Source of the DNA: Marchantia polymorpha subsp. ruderalis
Lineage: Eukaryota > Streptophyta > Marchantiopsida > Marchantiales > Marchantiaceae
Assembly (NCBI GenBank): GCA_037833965.1
Contig: AP031356.1
Span: 7,090,501-7,154,500, forward strand
Direction of reading: 5' to 3'
Length of the DNA: 64,000 nucleotides
Of the stretch, positions 32,822 through 45,390 are shown piece after piece; positions within the stretch are counted from its first letter, which is position 1, and the number at the start of each line of letters is the position of its first letter. The translations under genes were made by a program, and so were the position numbers. Below the pieces are notes generated by a model, which saw nothing but the letters and a program-made list of their open reading frames with translations, was not told where the DNA came from and did no database searches.

Positions 32822-35800
32822 AACCTCCCTCCTTTTAAGATGCAACGTCCTCGTTGCACATACGTTCAAACTCCTGAACTATCAAAGGTGCATTTGCTAA
32901 ATTTTTAGCTGGTTCCCAAGTTGATTCATACGATGGATAGCCTTTCCATTGAATCAAATACTCTACTTTGGGATATTTATGACCTCGAATACGTTTCTAC
33001 CTCAAACTCCTCATGATCTGCTATCAAGGTTGGAAGAGGAGGTGGTGTTGGTTGGTTGGTGAATTGTTTTGGTCGTGGTACATGTTTTCGCAATCGTGAC
33101 ACATGAAATACTGGATGTATTTTCATATGTGACGGAAGTTCCAACTTGTATGACACTTCACCAACACGCTTCAAAACCAAAAATGGACCAATGAACCTAG
33201 GATTTAACTTTGGTGTTCCTACAAGAGACAAATTCGTTGTAGATAACCAAACATGATCTCCAACCTCAAAAATCACTTCTCTACGATGAGCATCGGCATG
33301 CTGCTTTTGCCGATTTTGAGCTATCACCAACTTCTCCTTGGCCTGATGTAGTCCTCGGTGAATATGCTCCACGAATTCGTTGACTGCTGCAACTTTGGTC
33401 GAAAACTCCTCTCCTTTCGGAAGTCTCATCAAACTTGAAGGAGTTATCGGATGAGCTCCATACATAAGAAAAAATGGAGACGCTTTTGTGGATGCATTAA
33501 CAGAATTGTTATATGCAAATTCCACAAGTGGCAAAAGGTTGTCCCACTCTTCTTGCTCTTCTAATGTGAATGCTCGTAGCATATCCTCTATGGTTCTATT
33601 TGCCCTCTCAGTTTGTCCATCAGTTTGAGGGTGATAGGCCGTTGACATTCCTAGTTTTGTTTTGAAAAAACTAAACAAAGTTTTCCAAAATAAACTAGTG
33701 AAGTGAGTACCTCTATCCGTGATTAACACTTTGCTTAAGCCATGATTCAAAAAAACTGCATCTAGATACAATTGAGCTAGTTGTGAAGCTGTTATTGTTT
33801 TTGTGGTTGGCCTGATGTGAATCATCTTGCTCAATTTGTCCACAAAAACCACCACTGAATCATGTCCTAACGAAGTCCTTGGTAACTCACATACAAGATC
33901 CATGGTGACATGTTCCCACCGCTGTTCGGGAATAGGAAGAGGCTGTAATAAACCCGCTGGTTTTTGATTACTTGCCTTGTTTTGTTGACAAGCAACACAA
34001 CTTCGAACGTAAGACTCCACATCCTCACGTATTTTGGGCCAATAGTACACTCGTTGTATACTCTCCACGGTTTTCTCCACTCCCACATGACCTGCAATGG
34101 CTGTATCATGACTTTCTGCCAAAATCATTGTGCGCAAATCGTGATCTTGTGGAATCCATATACGCTGATTGTAAAACGCCAAACCTCGTGATTTCTCTGC
34201 CTTTCCAATTTGTAGTGCTCGAGTGATCTCTTCATCCTCCTTTGTGGCTTGTGACATCTTGCTCCACCAATCCGCCTGAATTTTCACTTCTGCAACATGA
34301 TTCAAACAAGGCATGCGTGTGACAGCATCTGCAAGTTGCTTCTTTCCCTCCACGTACACAATCTTCATGTTGAAGCGTTGACGCCACTCTGCCCATCAAA
34401 TTTGTCGTTTGGACAAATCCTTCTGAGTTTCCAAATAAACCAAGGGTTTATGATCAGTCTCCACCACAAACTCCTTATCACCCAAATAATGCTTCCAATG
34501 TTTGGTTGCCAACACGATAGCTAACTCCTCCCGTTCTGTCGTGTGATAATTTTGTTCCGCCGCCACCAACTTTCGAGAATAGAAAGCAACTGGATGCCAT
34601 CCATCCTCCCATTCTTGTTGAAGTATGCCACCTACTGTTGTACCTGATGCGTCAGTGGCCAACTTGATGGAACGGTTAGGATCATACCACTTGAGAATAG
34701 GTGCGTGTAACAAAGCATCTTTCAATGCTTGAAAAGCTAACTCTTGAGCTGTTCTCAATCTCCACTTTTGACCTTTCCCTAACATGGAAGTCAAGGCCTG
34801 AGCTAGTCGAGCAAAACCTTTCCCAAATCTACGATAGAATCCAGTGAGCCCTAGAAAACTCTTCAATTGAGTTTGATCCTCAGGTGCTATCCATTTCTGA
34901 ATGGCATCTATCTTCTCACTCATCACTTGGATTCCTGTAGCTGTAACTCTATGACCCAAGTAATCTACTTCTGACTTGCCAAATTCACATTTTGAAGCTT
35001 TGGCATACAATTGATTGTCTCTTAAAACTTGAAATACCTCTCGTAAATGACTTCTATGATCACTCAAAGTTTTGCTATACACCAATATATCATCTAGAAA
35101 AACAATGACAGATTTATCTAGATAAGGGCGAAAGATATCGTTCATCAATCCCATGAATGTAGCTGGTGCATTAGTGAGACCAAAAGGCATCACCAGATAC
35201 TCAAAGTGTCCATACCTAGTACGAAAAGTTGTCTTGTGAACATCTTCATCTGCAATTCGAATTTGATTGTAGCCGCTTCTCAAATCTAGCTTGGTGAAGT
35301 ACTTCGCTCCTTGAAGTTGATCAAACAAATCATCCATACGAGGTAATGGATATTTGTTTTTCACCGTTTGCTGATTCAACCCGCGATAATCGATACATAG
35401 TCTCATGGATCCATCCTTCTTCTTCACAAAGAGTACTAGAGCTCCATAAGGTGAAACACTTGGTTGAATGAATCCCTTGCTCAACATCTCCTCCACTTGA
35501 GCTTTGCATTCTTCCAATTCGTTTGGAGCCAAACGATATGGAGCTTTGCAAGTTGGTGTACTTCCAGGTATCGCCTCAATCTTGTGATCTACTCGCCTCT
35601 TTGGTGGTAATCCTGCAGGTAGATCATCTGGAAAAACATCTTTATACTTCATAAAAATGTCGTTCAAGGACTCCGGGATGTAAGGTTTGTCCGTGGACCC
35701 AATATCTCTTATAAGTCCAAGGAAACATACATCATCTCTAGAAATGGATGCTGTACCCATCACAAAGAGGGGTAAATTCCTATTCTGAGATCTAATTCTA

Positions 35801-36286
35801 TCTCCATAGATCTTCCATCCACTACTTGTAATCACTTATCTTCTCCAATCTACCTTCGGATTATATTGTTCCATCCATGGCATTCCAAGGATGACATCAT
35901 ACCGAGCTAAACAAATTACTTTCCATTCAATGCTCTCCTTGTATCTACCTATGGATAATTCTACACTTCGTGGTAGTGTTTCTATCACTTCAGTTTGCCC
36001 GTTTGGCAATTCAACTTCTTCACTCATGTCCTTCATCAACATCAAACCTAACTTCATAGCAACACTCCTTGATAGAAAATTCTCAGTTGCTCCAGGATCA
36101 ATTAAAACTCTCACCTTGTGTCCTTTCATGAAACCATCAGTGACAATGAGTTGAGCTTGCTTCTTACTCCTTCCATGAGCTCCCAACCATTGCTTTCTTC
36201 CAACCTCGCCTTTTCTTCGCTTTGTAGAACCAGTAAGGCCGCGAGGCAAGATTACTGGTGATCTTTGTTTTGTCTTTGTCTTTGAT

Positions 36287-36561
36287 ACCACTCCTAGTGG
36301 ATGGATGACGTGGCGGATAACCCTAACAAGCACACGGATTGCTGACGTGACGCACCCAACTAACACACTAACTAACACACTCAATCCTTACCTACAAGCA
36401 CACGGATTGCTGACGTGTCACTATCAACTAACACATTCACTCTGTACCTACCAAGTGCGCGGATCGCTGACGTGGCAGCTATGACTAGTGCACACTAAAG
36501 TATCTACATCAATATTCGGAGTAACCTCTACTTTAGTTCTAACTAACTAAAGATGGTTACA
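36287..36561 (-). repeat. Gypsy end repeat (5' side)
   Basis: Matches the U3-like part of 32302-32821 with about seven differences, including the same three GCTGACGTG words. Confidence 0.75.
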
Positions 36562-39500
36562 CAAAGCCTCTTTGCTCCCTTTTGATAAGGCCTTGTATTG
36601 AGATTCAGTTGTGCTATCAGAAACTCTGGGCTGTTGCTTCGATGACCAAGATACAGGTTCTCTTGCAAGCTTAAAAGTATAAGCTTCAACGGATCGACGG
36701 ATGTTAGGATAGCTAAGGTAATATGCATTAGTATAGCCTTGAATATGTGGTTTTTTGTTGGTAAAGTAAGTCATAGTTCACAGTGCCATTGAGGTATCAG
36801 AGAAGATGATGAACTACATCATAATGAGCCATTTGTGGTTTATGTTTAAATCAACTTAGACGTCCAACAGCGTACGAAATATCACAGCAAGTGTGACAGA
36901 GAAAAATAAACTTACTGACCAAGTGACAATATTTTGAGCTATCAACATGTGGAGTATTTGTATCAGCCTTGAGATCAAGTTCAATCGGAAGCAAAACAAT
37001 TTCAATTAGGGATGTGTCCAAGTTGCACTCACTGAGTAAGTTTGTGATATAGTTGGTTTGATGCATAAAAATTCCGCTAGTAGTGATATGCACAATGTCC
37101 ATCCCGAGATACCAAGAGACCCAACTAAATCTTTCATCTTATATCGTAAGCTAAGTTAAGATTTGATCTCAGTGACACAAAAAGAACTATCACCAAAAAT
37201 TACCAAGTCATCAACGTAGAGCCAAAGTACAATAATAGTTCTATCATCACGTAAAAAGTATAAGTTAAGATCTAGCTGACTTCTTGTCCATTCATTGGGA
37301 GGAAGATACGTGTCAATCTCTTCATACCACTGACGAGAAGATTGTTCAAGCCCGTATAGAAACCTTTTCAGTAGGCACACAAAGTGCTACTTTACTAGTT
37401 CTTCAAAGCCTGGACGCTGCTGCATGTAGATATGTTATTGTAACTTTTCATTCAGAAAGGCAGTGATAACATCCATATGGTGCAAAGTCCAACCAAGAGT
37501 CACAGATAATGCTATCATTCCTCGAAGGGTAGACCAACAAACTACAGGAGCAAATGTCTTGTTGTAATTCACTCCATACGTTTGCTCCAAGCCACAAGCA
37601 ACCAACCTAGCTTTCAGACAAATTTGTGTGGGATTTAACCCTTGTTTTGCTTTGTAGATCCAACGTGAAGTCAATGCCTTTTTAGCTCGAGTAAGTTCAA
37701 CAAGTTTCCAAGTGTGATTCGTAATAAGAGCGTCGAATTACTCTTGCATTGCTTTCCACTAGTCAAAATGAAGCTTTGCTTGTTGGATTGAAATCTGATT
37801 TGTAATTGGTTAGTGAGGTGCGGAGATGTAATAATTGTCATAACGAGCAGGTAAATGCCGCATCCTTGAAGGATTTTGTCGTGGAAGAGTAATGTCTGGA
37901 CAGTGGAGGTTGCAGCAACATTAGACGTTGTAGGAGAAGGCGTAGGCAGTGCTTGAGATTGAGGTCGTTATGGTTGATGAATATTCGATGAAGACGTGAA
38001 ATCAGATTGATGAGAGTTATCATGCTCTATTGGCAACAGAGTAGAAAGCATAGTATCATCATCGAGAAGGGAGGAAAATATATTCACAAATGGTTTATCT
38101 AATTGAAAATCACTCGAGATAGTTTCAAATACAGTAACATCTGCTAATATGTGCTTGTTATGCGACAAGATCGATAAGCTTGTGACTGCTCATAGTACCC
38201 CAACAGGACATCACAAAGAGACTTCAATTGTAACTTAGTGCTTTTTCTATCGGGATGTGAACGTATGTCAGACTTCCAATCACACAAAGATGAGATAAGT
38301 CGGGAGGTATGCCATATAACTTCTCAAATGGAGTTGTCAAGTTAAGTGCTCGAGTAGCACACCAATTGAGTGTATAGTTTGCACTTATGGAGCTCAAATG
38401 CACTTAGTTCAGAGATATTCAGGAAATTTTTGAGAAGTAAACAAACATTGCGCAGCTTCAATCAGCGTACGGTTTTTGCTCTCTGCTTTTCCGTTTTGAT
38501 GTGAAGTTCTATTAGTGGTCAGTTGGCGTTGTATACCTTTATTAAGACAGTAGGTGTTGAAAGACTTAGATAAATATTCTACTCTTCTGCCTGAATGCAG
38601 GCTTGAGACTTTGAAGTTCCAATCACTCTCCCGAGTAGTGGTGGCAGCTACTTTATGTGGAAACACGTTTTCGACAAAAGTGACAAACTGTTTAAAGCAA
38701 TCAAAAGTAACATTCTTAACTCGAAGGAAGTAGGTCCAAGTATACCGTGAATAATCATCGATAATGGTCAGCATATTCATAAACTCTGTTCCTGCTACAA
38801 TTGGACCACAGATGTCAGTATGGATAAGCTCGAGAGTACAAATACTTTGCTAGACAGGCTTCAAACTCTTGTGAACGCGGTGCTGCTTGGAAAAAACACA
38901 AGTGATGCAATTATGTTCACGACTTGATGGTAAGTAAGACAAAGCTTTTACAAGACAATTGGACGACATGTGATATGCCGTTTGGAAATTCAAGTGACAA
39001 AGTCGATGATGCCAAAGGATTCTTGTGTCGATGGGCATTGCAGTTGCAAGAGTTGGATTTTCTTCAGTAATCCCAACAAAATCAAGATAGTCGGGAGTCC
39101 TAATCCGTTGTAGAACTGCATGAACCTTCATGAGTAGTTGCTTGGACTGTTCAGATATCTTAGGATCAAAAGGCTTAACTTTATACAATCTATTCATGTG
39201 ATCTCTATCCCAAAAATATACTAGTTGGATTTTTTATCTAAAAGAAAACATGAATAAGGTGTAAAAAATGCATAATGCCCTGAATTAGTGAGGCGGCCTA
39301 CAGACAGTAGATTTTTTGTTAATCCATGAAGATATAAAATGTGTTTGATGGATTTATTAGAGTCAATACACAAAGTGCCTTTCTCAGCTACAGAAAAACA
39401 AGCCTCATTGGCAGTAGACACTCCTATTGATGAAAATCTTGCTTGAAATCATGACAAGTAAGAACGATCTTCTCTGACATGGCTACTTGCTCCCAAATCA

Positions 39501-40613
39501 AGATAAAAATCAACTATTGGAGAAGTGTCACCTGAAAATTTTGCTTCTACGTCTTGAGTTTCTTAAAAAACTTCTGGAGTTTTGTGATGGATCATAGTTT
39601 TCCCTTTTTTCACCATGTGGACTTTATCACAGTTGTTGCAACAAAGGTTGAATGCGCAAATCTGCAATTGTGCAATTGATTGGTCCAATTTTTGTAAGTG
39701 ACAGTCAGTAAAGAGATGATTAGCCTTGCTTCAGTAGTCACAGCGTGTTGAACGTGCCATATTTCACTCTGCCCGTGGCGTTGAGGTAACATGAGATCGA
39801 GTTGATCGAGAAGGATGACTTGACCAGGTACGGAAGTTATGACGTCTAGTAGAAGAGAAATTAGCCTCTTCGTCTAATTGTGTCTTCCCCTCGGTGAAAT
39901 ATTGCATAACTAGAGGCGTTCGACAATATCCTAAAATGACAGAGAAGGCTGGCGCTCCATTTCACTCAAAAAATTATGCACAAAAGGACCATAGCTAGCA
40001 AGCAGTACTTTTAGCGTGTGATGTATGAGGTCAATGCTCGGTACTCTATGACCGATGCTAGCGAGTTGAGCAGCAATAGAGTCTACTTGTTAGAGGTACT
40101 TCTTAAGAGAAGCACCATCTGCAAGCTGGAGCGAAGACAACAAGTGAAAGAAAATGAGACTTTGTTGTGTGTTTCGCGATTTATATCACTGAGGAAGGTG
40201 CGTCCAAAGCTCTACATGAGTGTCTTCAAAATCTAAAATAGATGGTAAATTGTCAAAATGTACAATGGCCTGAATCAAATATATGGCTTTGATACGACGC
40301 TTGCGGATGTCTTGTTGACGAGCGCCATTGAGATTGTGAAGTAGAATCGGTTGGTGTATGATCTCATCCCATCAATCCATAATGCGAAGAATCGTTTTCA
40401 GGCGGATAGACCAATTCATATAGTTCTCGCGCCCGGAAAGCTTCATAGACTTGGAAAAGTTTGAAACTTTGTCAATTGCTAGCTAAGGTCGTAAAATAAC
40501 AAGTTTTTCTCTAACAGAAAGGCATCTGCTTATTGAAAGGAACAAGACTGGCAAATATCTAATCGTCGGTCGCTAGCAAAAGAAGAAGAACAAAGGAGTT
40601 TGCTCTAATACCA

Positions 40614-40781
40614 TGTTGACAATAAAAGCTGAACTCGATAGCAAAAGTGATAAGGATGGTTGAGAACATTGACCGTCAATATACCAGCCTACAAAAAAGG
40701 GTAAGAAGGCAAAGAAGATCTAACAAAAGATTATCCTAATCTGATCACTACACTACACTCGATAACTAAATACTAACAACA
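40614..40781 (-). repeat. Copia end repeat (5' LTR)
   Basis: Partner of 31777-31958; it starts TGTTGACAATAAAAGCTGAA and ends CTAACAACA as read on the plus strand. It lies against the ankyrin-like segment. Confidence 0.75.
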
Positions 40782-40789
40782 AAATTGTA

Positions 40790-41380
40790 CAAAGGTCACA
40801 TCGGGGGCTTGCTATTGGATCTGCCAAATTACTGTGCACTTGTTTTCTCTGGTGATCGATACTTAGAGTATCAGAATCAGCCTCTAGAGTGTAATTCCAA
40901 ACACCATCAACCTCCGAGGATTTTTTATAAAATACCGGATCATGTACTTCACAAGCAAGTTCGACTCCTGCAGCAAGATCAGCCGTACCAGCGCCACTTA
41001 CAAGAACTCTTTTAATTTCAGCTGCCACACTTTTGCCATCCTCTTTTCGGATCATTTCGTCCATGCCTTTAAATTGAACTAGGATTGATGATTTTCTTTC
41101 AGAGACACCCTCATTCCTCATCAACTCTCTTCGTCCTCCACATGAAGAAAATATGAGCACACAATCCTCGTTTTTTTTTAGTAGAACTCTGGTGTGCATT
41201 ATTGACTGCGTTCCAAGGAGCTCTTGCTTCAAGCAACTTGCTCACAACTGATGTGTGTCCATTCTTAGCAGCGTGCATGTGAGGAGATATCTTCTCTGAA
41301 TCGTGCTCACATACATCTGCACATGCTTTCAGTAACTCTTTCACATCAGATTCCTTTCCTTCCACACCTGCTTCACACAA
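40790..41380 (-). pseudogene. Ankyrin-repeat-like coding segment, fragmentary
   Basis: The minus strand at 41380-41190 encodes DVKELLKACADVCE and then HAAKNGHTSVVSKLLEARAP, which follows the ankyrin consensus (hAAxxGHxxvvxxLLexGA). A further frame, 41160-40790, continues with SSILVQFKGMDEMIRKED, AAEIKRVLVSGAG and VHDPVFYKKSSEVDGVWNY. The segment lies between a copia end repeat (40614-40781) and an LTR with primer site (42196-42443). It is either the remains of a host ankyrin gene hit by retroelements, or a host fragment carried by one. It is too short for a full ankyrin protein. I do not recognise the second part. Confidence 0.5.
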
Positions 41381-42195
41381 AGATACTTCAGATTCCGCCG
41401 GAATGTTTGCCCAATTTCAACCCGAATTTCTTGAACACTTGTCCGGTGATCTTGCCTCCAACTCGTATTCTGATGGTTCTCTGAAAAATTAGAAATTTTA
41501 CTCAAATTGCCACGACCTCAACACAAAAAAACGTTGAATTTTCTTTGACTTTTTTTGAGTGAAATTTCTTGAGCTATAATGTCATTGTCGAATTCTCCTT
41601 GAGTTTCATCCACAATTTCTTTCACTATCAGAAAATTGTCACCCTCTACTACTTGAACTACCTCAAAACTTCTCCTACTTGACAAACTTCAACCTGCGAA
41701 AAACATTCACATTATCTTGGAGGCACAATTGTCACACACGGGTAACTCACATGTGTGAGTTCTCAATTACACGGATTCACAAACTCAAATCATTTTAATC
41801 TAGCAATATTCCAAACATGAAAAACACTATCACAAAAAGCTTCAACCTTCCAAGTAGAAACACCAATTGTCAGTATAATTTATATCATGAAAAACTTTCA
41901 AGTTGGCTTTAATGGTAAACAAACTTCAAAACATTGTCAATTTTCTCTTAACTCGCCTCAAACTCCATACGAACCTCACAAATTTTCAAATCTTTCACTC
42001 TTAGATTAGTGGTTTAATTTCTGTTAGTAGTTCACTAACATAAACTTGAGTCCAGACAACGAAACCAAAATTTCAAAAAACAGTCAACTAAACAATGACA
42101 TTCCTGTTTGAAACCCGTCATAGAATCTATCATAAAAACTGTCAAAAAAAATGCTTTGACACAGATTCCAAACCGGAACTAGCTCTGATACCAAT

Positions 42196-42443
42196 TGTAA
42201 ACATAAAACTTGATAATCATCAATGACAAACTCAACCAAGCCAAGACACAAACAGAAGAGACACAAGCGTATAACATGGTTCACTCTCGAGTGCTACGTC
42301 CATGGGGGAATAACCTCGTGAGTTTTTGTGTGTTCTGTCTCGTAATACACAGACCTTGGTTATATGTACTCAACACCGGCGACCAATATTAACTATAAAT
42401 AGCTAAACATGAAGTTACTCCTTAACAAGAGTTCACCTCAACA
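42196..42443 (-). mobile_element. LTR of a copia-type element with adjacent tRNA-iMet primer site
   Basis: On the minus strand a 248-bp TG...CA repeat (TGTTGAGGTGAACTC to GTTTACA) is followed by AT and TGGTATCAGAGC (42193-42182), the standard primer-binding site complementary to initiator tRNA-Met. This marks it as a 5' LTR, with ~0.8 kb of non-coding leader-like sequence downstream to 41.4 kb. It is related in sequence to the LTR-like repeats at 43.6 and 44.95 kb, which lie on the opposite strand. The rest of the element is not clear; fossil. Confidence 0.7.
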
Positions 42444-43615
42444 AATGATACTTTACAGTTACTTATTAGGTTTGTATATTAATATATTTACTCACATATG
42501 ACCAATACTTTTCTCCAAACTAGTTTTTTTTTTTTTAATCTAACATCTATCTTGACTATGTTGCAATAGTAGCATTAGAATGTGTTATAGTGTAGAGATC
42601 ATATGTATAAAACTCATAACTTTTTTTTTCAATTTCACTAATAATTACATATGCAAAGAGATAATTTGTCACCATTTTGTTCTTTTTTGAAAACATTATC
42701 ATAGAAAAATGAATATTGATTCATTTTTTATCAGTATTGATAAATCTTTCATAAAGCTTTATTAGATATTTTTCTCATAATAGTCAAAATTTTCATTACA
42801 TCTAATGCATGCACATATAATTTTCACTAAAAGTAAACATGATAAACTTCTTCAAAAAATAGAAAATTGATTAAAAACTTTTTAAGAAAATGAACTTAAC
42901 CTAAATGATGAATATGTCGTTAAAGCAAATGGAAAAAAATGAATTTAATATGGAATAGTATAAGTCAAAAAAATTTAATATGATGCATGAACTCTATGAG
43001 TTGTAAATATTTCAGTTTCAAACATTTTAATTTGTCAAATTTTGATCAAGTTGATAAAAATAAATCAAATTCAAAATTATCAAAACTTGTTATCAATGAT
43101 AGATTATTAATGAAAAACTCATACAAAATATTTACACGTAGACATTTACTTTAATAATATTATGTTCATATTTTTATTCTGATAGAATTCACAAATTTTT
43201 TAAATGATATAATAACAATTTTGAAAATGAAATTTTATATTTTAAAATAAAATTTTTATTATTAGATTATCATAGAAAAAATTGACTTATTTTGAATCTA
43301 ATAGACATGAGTTTTTTATATCAATCGAGATGTTTGTGAAATAATATATTGAGTCCAAAAAAACTCTAATATAGCTGAATTAATGAATTAAATTTAAAAC
43401 ATCAAAATAGGCTTTTTGTGATATATTGTAAACATAAATTATAAAAAATTTAAATATGATTAAAAGATTTTCATTTATTGATGATATTTGTAAATCATGA
43501 TTATAATTTATATTTATTTTATCTAAATTTAAATGGTTTTTTTATATAGAAATTTTTATTATTATATAAGAAGATGAATTATAAAAAAAAAATGAAAGTA
43601 GATTGTGTTGAGGTT
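42444..43615. other. Very AT-rich gene-free DNA
   Basis: A/T runs and short frames only. No repeat unit or gene is supportable. Confidence 0.5.
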
Positions 43616-45390
43616 AACTCCTGTTAAGAAGTAATCTCAAGTTGTGGCTAAATATAGCTATGAGGGTCGCCTTGACTGGGGTTAAATAACCAGGCTTCTG
43701 CCACTACATTTAGTCTTTCTTTACACACTGGTGTAATATTCACAACTGATCTTTCTTCATGGAAGTGGTACTCTTGAGGGTGAACCATCTTATATGACGT
43801 GTCTCCGATTAAGTTGTATACTCATGTACTAGCTATTGATAACTAGAAGGGTAGTAGGTGTTGAGGAATGTGTAATACCAACAAACTTCTCACTATAATA
43901 TTGAGTGTGATCTTTTCGGATGGACGTAGTTCATCTAGAGGAAGAATCATGTTATACGACGGTATTATAATTGAGGATGAATCATGTTATAAGACAAGTC
44001 CTTCGTGTTGGTTGCTTGGCTTGAAATTTCATTGTGTTTCTCGAGTTTTTGCAGGTAACAAATAAATATCAAAGATGTTTTTATCAGAGATCATTGAAAG
44101 AGTGGAAAGATTCCATGCTGTCATTATTAACAAGAATAAATTTACGCTAACAAATATGGCAGAGAGCAAATTTGATCATCATTTGATTAATGATCAAGAA
44201 GAAGCACTGATACTAGTGGAGTTCCTGAGCACATTATTGAGCTAGTCAAGATTGACAGTAAACTCTCGTTATTGAGCTAGTCAATATTGACGATAAACTC
44301 TAGTTATTGAGCTAGTCAATATTGACGGTGGATTTTGGTGATTGAGCTAGTTAATCTTGACAGTAAACTCTGGATACTGAGCTAATCAATATTGACGATG
44401 GACTCCGGTGATTAAGCTAGTCAATCTTAACAGTAAACTCTAGTGATTGAGCTAGTCAAGATTGATAGTAAACTTTATTCATTGAGCTAATCAATATTTA
44501 CATTAAACTTTGGTGATTGAGCTAGTCAAGATTGACGGTAAACTTAATCCAATTGATGCTTTGATCAAAGTTATTTCTTTAGAGAGTTTCAGACGACACT
44601 ATGCTACTATGCAAGTTGTGCATGGGGGAAAGTTTGCTAGCATAGTGTCTTCAATGATCCCTTTATATAATTACTCTATATTGTGATGGTTACGGTTTAG
44701 TTCTAATTAATTTTTGTGAAAAGAGTAGTCTTGTATTAGGTTTCTTTCTAGAAGTTCTTGCGAAGTAATAATATAGGTTACTAGATTTTTGTTCTCTTTA
44801 TGCTATGAGATTTTACTTAACTATTTATGTTATCACTCTGTTCTGTTATGATTACGGTTTATTTCTAGTTAACTCTTGTGTAAAGAGGGGCCTTGTGTTA
44901 GATTTCTATCTAGAACTTCCCTCTGAGTAATAATTTAGGTATAGAGGAAACTATATCCTTAACATGAGTTAAGGAGTAGATTGTCATAGCTATTGTCATT
45001 AGGAGTATCGAATGAACTAGGGTTAAAAACCCATGTTTCTTCTTGTACATTTAGTCTTTCTTTACACATTGGAGTAATACTCATGACTAATTTTTTTGAG
45101 TGGACGTAGCCCTCTTGAGCTCTTGAGGTTGAATCAACTTATATGACATATCTCCAGTTGAGTAATATAATCATGTCCTAGCTATTTATAGCTAGGAGGG
45201 TCGTAGGTGCTGGGATATTTAACCCCAGGCTTTGTGTATTAACAACAAACTTGTCACTATACTATTAAGTGTAATCTTTCGTGGAGTACCTAGCTCTCTT
45301 GAGGATGAACCACGTTATATGATATGTCTCTCGTGTTGGTTGCTTGGTTTGAATGTTTCATTGTGTTTTTTTGGATTTTACCTGTAATAT
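43616..45390 (+). mobile_element. Small non-autonomous LTR-like element
   Basis: Direct repeats of ~445 bp lie at 43616-44060 and about 44950-45390, sharing TTTAGTCTTTCTTTACACA, GAGGATGAAYCAYGTTATA and CGTGTTGGTTGCTTGG. They are related to the LTR at 42196-42443. A weak primer-site-like ATATCAAAG follows the left repeat. The ~0.9-kb interior has no coding region; it holds a nine-unit 35-bp array and a diverged duplicate of ~105 bp (44667-44770 and 44835-44940). The repeats are well diverged, so the copy is old. Size and lack of genes fit a TRIM/LARD-like derivative. Confidence 0.55.
44236..44550. repeat. Nine-unit 35-bp tandem array
   Basis: ATTGAGCTAGTCAAGATTGA-type units start at 44236, 44271, 44306, 44341, 44376, 44411, 44446, 44481 and 44516, an exact 35-bp period with only substitutions between units. 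Confidence 0.85.

Larger units (their letters stand above)
32302..36561 (-). mobile_element. Ty3/gypsy retrotransposon inserted in the copia element, relatively young
   Basis: Reads on the minus strand. End repeats lie at about 32302-32821 and 36287-36561; they differ in visible length, and over ~275 shared bases I count about seven differences, so the insertion is fairly recent. Parts in order: aspartic-protease-like region (36384-35836, VLIDPGATENFLS), reverse transcriptase and RNase H (35835-34396, [23 protein letters not shown]), integrase with zinc-binding and catalytic parts (34368-32977, HPQTDGQTERANRTIEDM) and a C-terminal GPY-type module (PRFIGPFLVLKRVG). The order RT-RNaseH-integrase is diagnostic for Ty3/gypsy. 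Long frames survive but the element is incomplete, lacking a recognisable full gag. It splits the copia RNase H region. Confidence 0.92.
31777..40781 (-). mobile_element. Ty1/copia retrotransposon, old, with a gypsy element nested inside
   Basis: Reads on the minus strand. End repeats of ~170-180 bp lie at 31777-31958 and 40614-40781, both TG...CA and clearly diverged. Parts in order: a gag-like region, a GAG-pre-integrase segment (39421-38850, with LLSVGRLT and LWHHRLCHL), integrase core (38780-38409, NGKAESKNRTLIEAAQ), reverse transcriptase (37674-36851, MDVITAFLNEKLQ, FLYGLEQSSRQW, YVDDLVIFG) and RNase H, which continues beyond the nested element (32290-32015, SAIKLAKN and ILTKSLLRHKFE). 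The copy is broken in many places and is a fossil. Divergence of its ends makes it older than the element nested in it. Confidence 0.88.

Noticed and set aside
44236-44550. Possible CRISPR array (regular short repeats)
   Set aside because: Units are directly adjacent with a 35-bp period and no unique spacers, in a plant nuclear setting; it is a plain tandem repeat.
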